Assembly (NCBI GenBank): GCA_045576335.1
Contig: JAZNGH010000008.1
Coordinates: 1-64,000, forward strand
Direction: 5' to 3'
Source of the DNA: Scatosoma sp045576335
Lineage (GTDB): Bacteria; Bacillota; Clostridia; Christensenellales; Borkfalkiaceae
Length of the DNA: 64,000 nt
The position numbers were made by a program, and so were the translations under genes. The first letter of the stretch is position 1; every line of letters starts with the position of its first letter. Positions 7,871 to 16,400 of the stretch are shown here, piece after piece. The notes beneath the pieces are model-generated. The model worked only from the letters and a program-made list of their open reading frames with translations. It made no database searches and was not told the origin of the DNA.

Positions 7871-9877
7871 ATGAAGCTTTCTTTGCTCCGTTCTATCGGG
7901 GAGAAAAGGGAAAAAGATTTTAATAAGCTTGGGATATACGAGGTGGAGGACCTCGTACGCTTTTATCCGCGCGCCTATTTGGATTTAACCGAGCGTGTAT
8001 CTCTTAAAAACGCCTATCACAACGATTTCGTACTAATTGCTTGCGAGCTTACCCGCCTTGCGCCTACTAATTACGGCAGTAAACGCAAGGTGGTGCGCGC
8101 TTTTTGTTCACAGGACGGGTTTCCGTTTACGGTGATATGGTTCAATCAACCCTACGTCGCGCAAAAGCTGAAAGCGGGGGAATATCTCTTTTACGGACGC
8201 GTACAAAATAAGTTTGGACAAATTACCCTCGTCAATCCCACCTTTGAGCCGTTGGATAAAAACTACCGCTTAAAGGGAATCGTACCCGTTTACCCCTTGG
8301 GGGGGAGATTAAATCAAAAGCTCGTTCGATCGGCGGTCAAAGAGGCGTTGCAAAAGGTGGATATTTGCAGCGTTATCCCCACGCCGATTATACAAAAATA
8401 CAATCTCCCGTCGCTCGTAAAATCCTTTTTTGAGGTGCATAATCCGACGAGTCACGAGGCAAAGGATTTGGCAAGCGAGCGTATTGCGTTAGAAGAATAT
8501 TTCGTGCTCATTTCCGCGTTTAAGATCATTAAGGGCGGGAAAGAAGAGGTGCGCGTCCGTCGCTACGGCGTAAAGGCGGAGGAGGTAAAGGCGTTTTCGA
8601 CGCGCTTTGGCTTCGAGTTTACGGACGGACAGAAAAAGGCGGTCAACGAGATTTTTGAAAATCTCCACGCGCCGACGAAAATGAACAGGCTCGTGCAAGG
8701 GGACGTAGGCAGCGGTAAGACGGCGGTCGCCCTTTGCGGGATTTATATGGCGGTCAAGAGCGGGTATACCGCGGCGTATCTTTCGCCGACGGAAGTGTTG
8801 GCTTCGCAAAATTACGCCGTTTTACAAAAATATTTCCCCGATTATAAAATCGGGTATCTTGCGGGCGGCATGACCGCCAAGGAAAAGCGGGAATTAAAGG
8901 CGCGGCTCAAAAGCGGGGATATCGATATCCTTTGCGGTACGCACGCCATTTTGCAGGGCGACGTGGAAATTCCAAGGCTCGCGTTTATCGTTTGCGACGA
9001 GCAGCACCGCTTCGGCGTGGCGCAAAGAAACGCGCTTGCGGAAAAGGGCGAGGGCGTGGACATGCTGGTTATGAGCGCGACGCCCATTCCCCGTACCCTT
9101 TCCTTGATTTTTTACGGGGATTTGGACGTTACGACGATTACGGATAAGCCCAAGGCACGGCAGGAAATTTCGACGAGCATTATCCCCGAAAGTAAGTACG
9201 ACGATATGTTGGAATACGTACGCAAGGAAACGGAGGAAGGCAAGCAGGCGTATTTCGTTTGCGCGAAAATCGACGACGACGAGGAAAGCTCTATCGTCAG
9301 CGTTTCCGAGCTGTACGAGGAGCTGAAAAACCGTTTGCCGACCGTACGTTTTGCGCTGTTGCACGGGCGTATGAAGGACAAGGAAAAAGCGGAAATCATG
9401 ACGGCGTTCAAAAACCGCGAATACGATTGCTTGGTGTCCACGACGGTAATCGAGGTGGGTATCGACGTGCCCAACGCGACGATTATGATTATCAGTAACG
9501 CCGAGCGTTTCGGGCTTTCACAGCTCCACCAGCTCCGCGGGCGCGTAGGGCGCGGCGCGGAGAAGAGCTATTGCTTCTTGCTTATGGGTGCGGACGGAGA
9601 GGTGGCAAGAGAGCGTTTGCTTACCCTCAAAAACAACACGGACGGATTTAAGATTGCCGAGCGCGATTTGGAAATGCGCGGCGGCGGGGATTTTTTCGGT
9701 ACAAGGCAGTCGGGCAAGATGCTTGGCGATATTAAAAATCTCAAATACCCGACGCAAGTGGTGTTTGCGGCGAAGAAGCTTTCGGACGATACTTTCGAAG
9801 GGAGATTTGACGACGAACGGTTGCGGGAGCGCGCGCTCAAAAAATACGACAGCTTGAAGGACGTCGTACTTAATTAA
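7871..9877 (+). CDS. recG: ATP-dependent DNA helicase RecG
   Basis: Branch-migrating helicase that remodels stalled forks and Holliday junctions. Start taken at ATG 7871, preceded by GTAGGTG; a GTG three codons upstream is possible. The 668 residues comprise the N-terminal wedge/OB domain (to about 230), Walker A GDVGSGKT at 277-284, DEQH box at 376-379, SATPIPRT, and the C-terminal helicase motifs TTVIEVGIDVPNAT and QLRGRVGRG. All helicase motifs are intact and the length is normal. Confidence 0.95.
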   Translation: MKLSLLRSIGEKREKDFNKLGIYEVEDLVRFYPRAYLDLTERVSLKNAYHNDFVLIACELTRLAPTNYGSKRKVVRAFCSQDGFPFTVIWFNQPYVAQKLKAGEYLFYGRVQNKFGQITLVNPTFEPLDKNYRLKGIVPVYPLGGRLNQKLVRSAVKEALQKVDICSVIPTPIIQKYNLPSLVKSFFEVHNPTSHEAKDLASERIALEEYFVLISAFKIIKGGKEEVRVRRYGVKAEEVKAFSTRFGFEFTDGQKKAVNEIFENLHAPTKMNRLVQGDVGSGKTAVALCGIYMAVKSGYTAAYLSPTEVLASQNYAVLQKYFPDYKIGYLAGGMTAKEKRELKARLKSGDIDILCGTHAILQGDVEIPRLAFIVCDEQHRFGVAQRNALAEKGEGVDMLVMSATPIPRTLSLIFYGDLDVTTITDKPKARQEISTSIIPESKYDDMLEYVRKETEEGKQAYFVCAKIDDDEESSIVSVSELYEELKNRLPTVRFALLHGRMKDKEKAEIMTAFKNREYDCLVSTTVIEVGIDVPNATIMIISNAERFGLSQLHQLRGRVGRGAEKSYCFLLMGADGEVARERLLTLKNNTDGFKIAERDLEMRGGGDFFGTRQSGKMLGDIKNLKYPTQVVFAAKKLSDDTFEGRFDDERLRERALKKYDSLKDVVLN

Positions 9878-9951
9878 ACGCCGTTTGGGCGGGGCAGGGT
9901 TGCGTTGAACGAAAAAAATTAGAAAAAAATGAAAAAATTTCTCTCACACTA

Positions 9952-9980
9952 TTGACGAATGAGAAAATATGTTGTATAAT
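9952..9980 (+). promoter_or_regulatory. Sigma-A promoter of hisIE
   Basis: TTGACG (9952-9957), 17-bp spacer, TATAAT (9975-9980): near-consensus. It shows that the frame upstream of 10015 is not translated and fixes the hisIE start. Confidence 0.9.
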
Positions 9981-10014
9981 AAGGATGGCGAATAATTATT
10001 CGCGGAGGTTGCAT

Positions 10015-10650
10015 ATGTCGTTACATAAAGAAAATTGGAATCTGGAAGCGTTACGGTTTGGCGAAAACGGTCTTTTGCCCGTCGTCGTACAGGATTACGA
10101 GAGCGGCGAAGTGCTTATGCTTGCGTATATGAACGAGCAAGCGGCAAAGCAAACGATTGAAACGGGCTACGCACATTACGTAGATCAAGCGGGCGTAGTA
10201 GACACGTTTGGGGCTTCGCTTGGGAATACGCAAAAGGTAATGACGGCGTTCACAGCCGGCGGCGGTGATACCTTGCTTCTCAAAGTTAAGCAAAACGGCA
10301 ACGCCGACCCCGAGGATAAGGAATTTTCCTGCTTTTACAACCAAATCAAAGGCGCGTATAACGCAATCGGCGGCGAAATGTTTGGGCGTTTACAGCGCAT
10401 TTTAGAGAAATATAAGACTGAACCCGAGGACGGCGGGTATACCAGCTTTTTGTTTGCAAAAGGCATTGACCGTATCGGCAAAAAGGTGGGTGAGGAAGCT
10501 GTGGAATTCGTCATTTCTGCAAAGAACACCGATAAGGACGTCGTTGTGCACGAGGCGGCGGATTTGCTCTATCACGTAATGGTGCTTTTGAGTGCAAAGG
10601 GCGTGAATATTTCCGAGGTTTGTGCCGAGCTTTGTAAGCGTAACAGATAA
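10015..10650 (+). CDS. HisIE-like protein: degenerate HisI domain fused to an intact HisE (phosphoribosyl-ATP pyrophosphohydrolase) domain
   Basis: A 211-residue two-domain protein. Residues 8-118 align with HisI (phosphoribosyl-AMP cyclohydrolase), keeping LMLAYMN (34-40) and SCFY (105-108). The catalytic parts are gone: the WYSRSR segment reads AHYVDQ, the WxKGExSG segment reads VDTFGASLG, the Mg-binding DCDxD reads GGGDT (82-86), and the zinc CHxG is absent, leaving one of the usual cysteines. Residues 120-211 form HisE with GIDRIGKKVGEEAVE, E160/E161/E164 and the later E180-x2-D183 metal ligands intact. No other his gene is near. It stands alone with its own promoter and a terminator behind it. 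The first half may be structural or have a new ligand; HisE activity is plausible. Confidence 0.8.
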   Translation: MSLHKENWNLEALRFGENGLLPVVVQDYESGEVLMLAYMNEQAAKQTIETGYAHYVDQAGVVDTFGASLGNTQKVMTAFTAGGGDTLLLKVKQNGNADPEDKEFSCFYNQIKGAYNAIGGEMFGRLQRILEKYKTEPEDGGYTSFLFAKGIDRIGKKVGEEAVEFVISAKNTDKDVVVHEAADLLYHVMVLLSAKGVNISEVCAELCKRNR

Positions 10651-10676
10651 CAACGGGCGTAAAAAAGATGTATCTT

Positions 10677-10706
10677 ACGCGCGGGCATTTGCCCGCGCGT
10701 TTTTAA
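10677..10706 (+). terminator. Intrinsic terminator after hisIE
   Basis: Perfect 10-bp GC-rich stem (10677-10686 with 10691-10700; ACGCGCGGGC / GCCCGCGCGT), ATTT tetraloop, then TTTTAAT. Confidence 0.9.
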
Positions 10707-10753
10707 TACTCTACCCACGGTAGAATTTCAAGTTCTACCGTGGGTAGAGTATT
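10705..10753. repeat. Perfect 21-bp inverted repeat with 7-nt loop
   Basis: Left arm 10705-10725 and right arm 10733-10753 are exact complements over 21 bp around the loop TTCAAGT, followed by TTTT. The palindrome starts inside the T-run of the hisIE terminator. It could be a second terminator, a small structured RNA, or an element remnant. The rest of the 358-bp gap before minD (10754-11009) contains two further GTAGAG-purine-T-run segments (about 10764-10800) and otherwise no gene or convincing promoter that I can see. Confidence 0.85.
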
Positions 10754-11009
10754 TTTGTGCTCAAAGTAGAGAGGACTTTTTTGTGAGTAGAGGGGTTTTG
10801 CGATTAAAAAACTTGCTTTTTATGGCAAAATAAGGTAAAAAGGAAGTGCGAACCGTTGCAAAGAGCGTAGCGTTAAGGATAGTGATAACATATTTTTCAA
10901 AACTTGTCCGAAAACGACGAACAACGACAAAAAGCGCGTTTCAAGCGGTGTTATGATTTTTTATGCTGACTTTTTCGGCAAAAAATCGACTGTTAAGGAG
11001 TGCGCGCAA

Positions 11010-11780
11010 ATGGCAAGAAAAATCGTCGTTACCTCGGGTAAAGGCGGCGTGGGAAAAACCACGGTCGCCGCGGGTCTTTCCGCGTATCTCGCGCGGCGCG
11101 GGCAACGGGTAATCCTTTGTGACGCGGACCTTGGGCTGAATAACGTGGACGTGGTGACGGGTGTGGAAAATCTCGTCGTGTACGACCTCGTGGACGTGAT
11201 AGAGGGCAGATGCCGCGCGGCACAGGCGCTCGTGCGACATCCCGCATTCGCAAATTTATATATTTTGACGAGCAGTCATTCCGCGCCCGAACGCTACGTT
11301 TCGCCGCAAGCCTTGAAGCTCGTTTTAGACTCGCTCGCCCCCAAGTTCGATTATATTTTTATCGACTGTCCTGCGGGGATCGACGACGGCTTTCACCGTG
11401 CTGTAGCAACGGCGGAGGAGGCAATCGTCGTGACGACGCCACACATTTCCGCGCTTCGTGACGCGGATAAGGTGATTACGCTTTTGAAAAGCTATGAATT
11501 TTCGTCCGTCTCGCTCGTCGTGAACAAGATACGCGGCGATTTGCTGTTGGCGGAAGAATGTATTTCCCCGCGTGAAATTGCGGAGCTTTTGAAAACGCCT
11601 ATCCTTGGCATTATACCCGAAGAATACGCCATTTACAGCGGCGAATTTTCCGATTTGCACCCTGCGTTCAAAACGCTTGCGGGGAACGTGCAAAACGATA
11701 AACGCAAGTTGTACGACGTGACGAGAAAGTATGCGGGCGTACTCGGCGGTATACGCCGTTTGCTCAAAAAGAATTTGTAA
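11010..11780 (+). CDS. minD: Septum site-determining ATPase MinD
   Basis: A 256-residue deviant Walker A ATPase (KGGVGKTT at 11-18) that binds membrane in its ATP form and positions the division septum. It has the CDADLGLNNVDVVTG switch region and FIDCPAGIDDGF, matching MinD rather than ParA. The C-terminus GGIRRLLKKNL looks like the amphipathic membrane-targeting helix. Start taken at 11010, 9 bases after AAGGAG; the longer upstream frame is unlike the family. It is followed 11 bp later by a minE-like gene. Confidence 0.92.
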   Translation: MARKIVVTSGKGGVGKTTVAAGLSAYLARRGQRVILCDADLGLNNVDVVTGVENLVVYDLVDVIEGRCRAAQALVRHPAFANLYILTSSHSAPERYVSPQALKLVLDSLAPKFDYIFIDCPAGIDDGFHRAVATAEEAIVVTTPHISALRDADKVITLLKSYEFSSVSLVVNKIRGDLLLAEECISPREIAELLKTPILGIIPEEYAIYSGEFSDLHPAFKTLAGNVQNDKRKLYDVTRKYAGVLGGIRRLLKKNL

Positions 11781-11791
11781 AGGAGGCGGGT

Positions 11792-12028
11792 ATGAGAAGA
11801 AGCGTAGCGGACGATTTCAAACGCGTAAACGACGTGATACAGGCGGATAAATCGATTATGAGCGACGCGTGCAAAGCACTCGTTTTGCAGGATTTCGCGG
11901 AGAAATTCAACGAATATTTCGAGCTTGTGGGCTTGCCGCGTATGGAGCTGACGTGCAAAAACGGCACGTACGCCGTAAGCGTGGCGTTCGAAGCGGAGCG
12001 AATTAAGAAATTCAACGTATTAAAATAA
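11792..12028 (+). CDS. Divergent MinE-like cell division topological specificity factor
   Basis: A 78-residue protein 11 bp downstream of minD. It can be aligned with MinE: a helix with RVNDVIQADKSIMSD corresponds to the RLxxVLxxDRxxLSP anti-MinCD helix, VLQDFAEKFNEYFEL corresponds to the DILxVIxKYV helix, and LTCKNGTYAVSVAFEA would be the beta-strands of the dimerisation domain. The typical hydrophobic LxxFF membrane-binding start is not present. The position behind minD is the main support; sequence similarity alone is weak. AGGAGG precedes the ATG. Confidence 0.55.
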   Translation: MRRSVADDFKRVNDVIQADKSIMSDACKALVLQDFAEKFNEYFELVGLPRMELTCKNGTYAVSVAFEAERIKKFNVLK

Positions 12029-12054
12029 CGAATATATCAACAGGAGAAAATAGT

Positions 12055-12927
12055 ATGAAAAGAAAATTCGATATCATCACCGATTCGGGTTGCGATATGC
12101 CCGAAAGCTATTTACGGGAACGGGAAATTGCGCTCGTAAAGCTTGGCTTTACTATGAACAATATCAACTACGAGGGGGAGGGCGGCGAGCATATCGACGA
12201 AAAAACCTTCTATCAAAAACTTCGCGAGGGGGCTATGCCGACGACCTATCAGGTCACGGCGGAGATGGCGAAAACGCATATCCGCAAAAGCTTGGAAAAG
12301 GGTCGCGACGTGCTCGTAATTGCCTTTTCTTCGGGGCTTTCGGGAACGGCGGGAAGCTTTATCGTCGCCGCGCGCGAGCTTGCCAACGAATACAAAAACC
12401 GCAAGATATTCGTCGTGGATTCCCTTTGCGCGTCTATGGGGCAGGGTTTGCTTTTGGACTACGTGGTAAACAAGGCGGAAAGCGGCGCGGATATCGAGGA
12501 GATCGCCAAATACGCGGAGGGGTTGAAGGGGCATATTTGCCACCATTTCACGGTGGACAATCTCTTCCACTTAAAACGCGGCGGCAGAGTTTCCACGGCG
12601 ACGGCAATCGTCGGGTCTATCCTCAAAATCAAGCCCGTTATGCACGTAAATAACGAGGGGAAGCTAGTCGCAATCGGCAAGGCAATGGGGCGTAAGAAAT
12701 CTTTGAAAACGCTCGTGGAAAATATGCTTGAAAGCGCGGATATGAACGAAAACGACCCCGTATTTATCAGCCACGGGGATTGTATGGAGGACGTGGAATA
12801 TGTGCGATCGCTGATACTTGAAAAAATGCCGAACGTACGGATTGAGGTGAATTACGTGGGTACGGTAATTGGAACGCACTCGGGGTGCGGAACGCTTGCG
12901 ATATTCAATAAAGGTACGCATAGATAA
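12055..12927 (+). CDS. DegV/FakB family fatty-acid-binding protein
   Basis: A 290-residue DegV-fold protein: DIITDSGCDMP at the N-terminus, TTYQVTAEM (60s), AFSSGLSGTAGSF (about 92-104) that forms the fatty acid binding loop, HFTVDNLFHLKRGGRVS, and the C-terminal GTHSGCGTLAIF. DegV proteins deliver fatty acids to FakA, encoded 4 kb upstream. It follows the minD/minE pair by 26 bp and could be co-transcribed. A strong terminator follows. Chain-length preference cannot be read from sequence. Confidence 0.88.
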   Translation: MKRKFDIITDSGCDMPESYLREREIALVKLGFTMNNINYEGEGGEHIDEKTFYQKLREGAMPTTYQVTAEMAKTHIRKSLEKGRDVLVIAFSSGLSGTAGSFIVAARELANEYKNRKIFVVDSLCASMGQGLLLDYVVNKAESGADIEEIAKYAEGLKGHICHHFTVDNLFHLKRGGRVSTATAIVGSILKIKPVMHVNNEGKLVAIGKAMGRKKSLKTLVENMLESADMNENDPVFISHGDCMEDVEYVRSLILEKMPNVRIEVNYVGTVIGTHSGCGTLAIFNKGTHR

Positions 12928-12933
12928 CAAATG

Positions 12934-12970
12934 AAGGGCACTCGCAACAGCGAGTGCCCTTCGGTTTTTT
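12934..12970. terminator. Terminator after the DegV gene (converging with LRR lipoprotein gene)
   Basis: 12-bp perfect stem (12934-12945 with 12950-12961, AAGGGCACTCGC), loop AACA, then CGGTTTTTT on the plus strand. Lies 8 bp from the stop of the convergent LRR gene. Confidence 0.9.
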
Positions 12971-14618
12971 ATAAATTCCAAGGCGTGGGTTTGCCGTCTA
13001 TATAATGCCAATACCGTCCGTTGGTTGAAGGCGGATCGTTTTCGCTGTAATAATACACAAGGTTAAGCCATTCGTAATCGTCGGGTAACGGAAATTCATC
13101 GGCTGCACCTAAATAGTACACGTATTGCAAGGACGGACAATCGATAAAGGGGTCGTTAAATTCTACGATATTTTTCGAAAGCGTGATTTCCGTTAAGCGG
13201 ATACAGCCTCTAAAAGCGTCTTCGCCGAGCGTGTGTAAGGATTTTGGAAGCGTGACCTTGGTCAAGCTTTGGCAATCCTTGAAGGCTTCGTTTTCGATGG
13301 CGTGTACGCTTTCGGGAATGACGATTTCCGTCAGGCTTTTACAATAGTTGAACAGCTCCTTGCTGATAGCAAACAGCGTGTTGGGTAAAGTAACGCTACG
13401 CAAGCTCGTACAGCAGGAAAACGCGGCGTTTCCGATAGTCATTATAGACGTGGGGAGCGAAAGCTCGGTAAGTCCCTGACAAAACCAAAAAGCCCGTTCG
13501 CCAATCGATTTTATGCCGCTTGGAAATTGAATATCCGACAAAATCGTACAGTAACTAAAAGCGTTGTCGCCGATAGAAACGAGCCGCGCGGGGAGCGTTA
13601 CGCTTTGCAGGGCTTCGCAAGAGGAAAATGCAGAATTATCAATCGCGGTCACGCTGTCGGGAATGACTACGCTTTGCAAACTCGTGTCTGAAAAAGCTGC
13701 CTCGCCGATAGAGGTAAGCGTATCGGGCAAGGAAACGCTCGTTAAGCTATTGCATTTGCTGAAAGCCGACGGCGAAAGCGTCGTTATTTTGCCAAGGATT
13801 GTTGCACTCGTTAAGGCGGTACATTCGGCAAAAGCCTCCTCGCCGATATAAATCACGCTTTCGGGTATGGTGAGGTTTTTCAAATTCTCGCTTTGCAGGC
13901 GTAAAATATGCGTAACACTGTCGGGAATAAAAATGCCTTGTATTTTGGAATAAAGACTGATGAATTTACAGTTTTCGTTTACCGTTACGAGCGTTGCCGC
14001 TTCCGAGCTGCAATTTGCTAAATAAAAGTAGGGATTGTTTTTCGTTCCAACGTATTGAAGGTGTCCGTCCGTCATGTATTCGTAATCGGCGTAACGGTCA
14101 ATCACCTCTTTGCCTATGTACTCTACGGTATCGGGAATGGTGATATGTTTCAAGCTATCGCAAGAATCGAAAGCGCGGTCGGCAATATACGTAACGCTGT
14201 CGGGTAACGTAACGCTCGTCAAAGCATCACAGCCGTAGAATGCCCCAAAGTCTATATAAGTGAGTCCCTTGGACAAAATCAAGTTTTGCAAGCGAACGCA
14301 ACTATCAAACGCGTAGCGATTGATACGGGTAACGGTAGAGGGGATTTCAACGGTAGAAGCTTTTGCTTCTTGGAAAGAGCCTATTTGGGTTACGTAACGC
14401 CCGTCCTCGTGACGAGCAGGGATTTCGAGCTTCGTCCAAAGCAGTGCCTTACCGCCTGAAATTTTATAAGTGCCGTCCTCTAAAAGCTCGTAATAAAAAT
14501 CAACCGTATGCGTTTCGCTTTCTTCCGATTGTTCGTCGTCGCAAGCGGCAAACGCCAAGCCGAACAAAGCCAAGCAAAGCACAAGAAGAAATGTAAGAAT
14601 TTTATTTTTGCGTGCCAT
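12969..14618 (-). CDS. BspA-type leucine-rich-repeat lipoprotein (paralog 1)
   Basis: A 549-residue surface lipoprotein. The N-terminal signal peptide is followed by the lipobox LAFAAC, so it should be lipidated at C25 and anchored outside. Residues about 75-490 are tandem BspA/LRR_5 repeats of roughly 23 residues with the consensus L-x-x-[IV]-x-[IL]P-x-[ST]-[VL]-x-x-I-x-x-x-[AG]F-x-x-C. The tail (about 495-549) ends in YWHYIDGKPTPW and is nearly the same as in the paralog upstream, as is the signal peptide. BspA proteins usually mediate adhesion; ligand unknown. TAAGGAG precedes the ATG; it lies 39 bp after the paralog in the same orientation. Confidence 0.9.
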   Translation of the reverse strand: MARKNKILTFLLVLCLALFGLAFAACDDEQSEESETHTVDFYYELLEDGTYKISGGKALLWTKLEIPARHEDGRYVTQIGSFQEAKASTVEIPSTVTRINRYAFDSCVRLQNLILSKGLTYIDFGAFYGCDALTSVTLPDSVTYIADRAFDSCDSLKHITIPDTVEYIGKEVIDRYADYEYMTDGHLQYVGTKNNPYFYLANCSSEAATLVTVNENCKFISLYSKIQGIFIPDSVTHILRLQSENLKNLTIPESVIYIGEEAFAECTALTSATILGKITTLSPSAFSKCNSLTSVSLPDTLTSIGEAAFSDTSLQSVVIPDSVTAIDNSAFSSCEALQSVTLPARLVSIGDNAFSYCTILSDIQFPSGIKSIGERAFWFCQGLTELSLPTSIMTIGNAAFSCCTSLRSVTLPNTLFAISKELFNYCKSLTEIVIPESVHAIENEAFKDCQSLTKVTLPKSLHTLGEDAFRGCIRLTEITLSKNIVEFNDPFIDCPSLQYVYYLGAADEFPLPDDYEWLNLVYYYSENDPPSTNGRYWHYIDGKPTPWNL

Positions 14619-14657
14619 TGAGATAACTCCTTATAATGAGGCTGAAAAAGCTCGTTT

Positions 14658-16394
14658 TTATAACGCCCAAGGCGTGGGTTTGCCGTCTATATAATGCCAA
14701 TACTGCCCGTTGGTTGACGATGGCTCGTTTTCGCCGTAATAATACACAAGGTTAAGCCATTCGTAATCGTTGGGTAATGGAAATTCGTCGGCTGCACCTA
14801 AATAGTATACGTATTGCAAGGACGGGCAATTGATAAAGGGGTCGTTAAATTCTACGATATTTTTAGAAAGGGTGACTTCCGTTAAGCGGATACAGCCTTC
14901 AAAAGAACCTTCGCCGAGCGTATGCAGGGATTTTGGAAGCGTGACCTTGGTCAAGCTTTCGCAATACGAAAACGCTTTTTCCTGAATACCCATTACGCTT
15001 TCGGGGATAGTGATTTCAGGTAAACGGATACATCTTGCAAACGCTTCCGTTTCAATGGTGATAAGCGATTGCGGCAGCGTAACGCTCGTTAAGTGATAGC
15101 AATCGCTGAATGCTTCTTCGGGAATGACGGTTATGCCCTCGGGGATAACTACGCTCGTCAAGCTTTCGCAAAAATAAAATACGCGTTTGTTGAGTGTGTT
15201 GGGGAGTGTGAGGTTTTTTATAGAGCTACAAAAAGCAAACGCACTTTCGCCAAGCTCGGTCTTGGGGGTTTCAAAGGAAATTTGCGGTAAGGCGTGACAC
15301 CCGTGAAACGCCTCCTTGCCGATTTTCGTAAGGGCTTGCGGGAAGGTGAGCGGGCTTGAAAGAATTTCACAAGAGTGGAAAGCCCTGTCCTCAATAGAAA
15401 CGAGCGTTTTGGGCAGGGTAACGCTACGTAAGCTTTTACAAGAGGAGAAGGCGTCTCGTCCTATGACCGTTACGCCTTCGGGTATAATTACGGTGGATAA
15501 ATTCGTGTTTGAAAACGCCCATTTGCCGATAGAAGTGAGCGTAGAGGGAAGCGAAACGCTCGTTAAGCCTTTACACCAACTGAATAGCTCTGACTCAATC
15601 GTCGTGAGTGAAGCGCGAATGTCTACGCTTTGTAAAGTATCCCTGCTATTTGTAAAGCCGCCTAAAAGATGCGTAACGCTTTCGGGAATGGTGATTGTTT
15701 GTATGCCGTTGCAAAGATTGTTTATAATTTTGCAATTTTCGTTGATTATCGGGGCGGGGGTGCTTTCGTAATTGATAGGACGAAGCAAATAGAAATACGG
15801 GTTGCTTTTCGTGCCCACGTATTTGAAATATTCGTCCGTCGTGTATTCAAATACTTCGCTTAACAGCGGGAAGGCTTGATTGCCTATATATTCCATCGAG
15901 TCGGGAAGCACTAATGCTTGTAAAGAATCGCAACCGTAAAAAACGGAATCCCCTATGCTTGTTAACGTTTCGGGTAAAGAAAGCGTTTCCAAACTCTCGC
16001 ACTCGTCAAACGCCATATCCTTTAACGCGGTTACGCCTTGGGGAATATTGATTTCTTTCAAGTCTTTGCAATAATAAAAGGCTTTTTCCGCTATGTAGTT
16101 AATGCTGTCGGGAAGTTCTACGGTTTTCATTTTACCATAGGAAAAATCGCCTATGCGCGTGATTTTATGCCCGTCGTCGTGATATTCGGGGATTTTTAGA
16201 TTAGACCAGCGTTTGGCTTTACCGCCCGAAATTTCGTAGGTATTGTCGCTCAAAAGCTTGTAATAGAAATCCACGTTGTGACTGCCTATGCTGTCGTTGA
16301 TGGAATACTCGTCGTCGCAAGCGGCAAACGCCAAACCGAACAAAGCCAAGCAAAGCACAAGAAGAAATGCAAGAATTTTATTTTTGCGTTTCAT
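14658..16394 (-). CDS. BspA-type leucine-rich-repeat lipoprotein (paralog 2)
   Basis: A 578-residue lipoprotein with the same plan as its neighbour: signal peptide and LAFAAC lipobox, a short N-terminal domain (HNVDFYYKLLSDNTYEISGG) shared with the paralog, BspA/LRR_5 repeats over about 75-520, and the shared YWHYIDGKPTPW tail. Repeats in the middle differ more than the ends, as expected for duplication followed by divergence or recombination. Its ATG is only 6 bp after the trmO stop, so trmO and both LRR genes probably form one minus-strand operon. Confidence 0.9.
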   Translation of the reverse strand: MKRKNKILAFLLVLCLALFGLAFAACDDEYSINDSIGSHNVDFYYKLLSDNTYEISGGKAKRWSNLKIPEYHDDGHKITRIGDFSYGKMKTVELPDSINYIAEKAFYYCKDLKEINIPQGVTALKDMAFDECESLETLSLPETLTSIGDSVFYGCDSLQALVLPDSMEYIGNQAFPLLSEVFEYTTDEYFKYVGTKSNPYFYLLRPINYESTPAPIINENCKIINNLCNGIQTITIPESVTHLLGGFTNSRDTLQSVDIRASLTTIESELFSWCKGLTSVSLPSTLTSIGKWAFSNTNLSTVIIPEGVTVIGRDAFSSCKSLRSVTLPKTLVSIEDRAFHSCEILSSPLTFPQALTKIGKEAFHGCHALPQISFETPKTELGESAFAFCSSIKNLTLPNTLNKRVFYFCESLTSVVIPEGITVIPEEAFSDCYHLTSVTLPQSLITIETEAFARCIRLPEITIPESVMGIQEKAFSYCESLTKVTLPKSLHTLGEGSFEGCIRLTEVTLSKNIVEFNDPFINCPSLQYVYYLGAADEFPLPNDYEWLNLVYYYGENEPSSTNGQYWHYIDGKPTPWAL

Positions 16395-16400
16395 ACGTTT

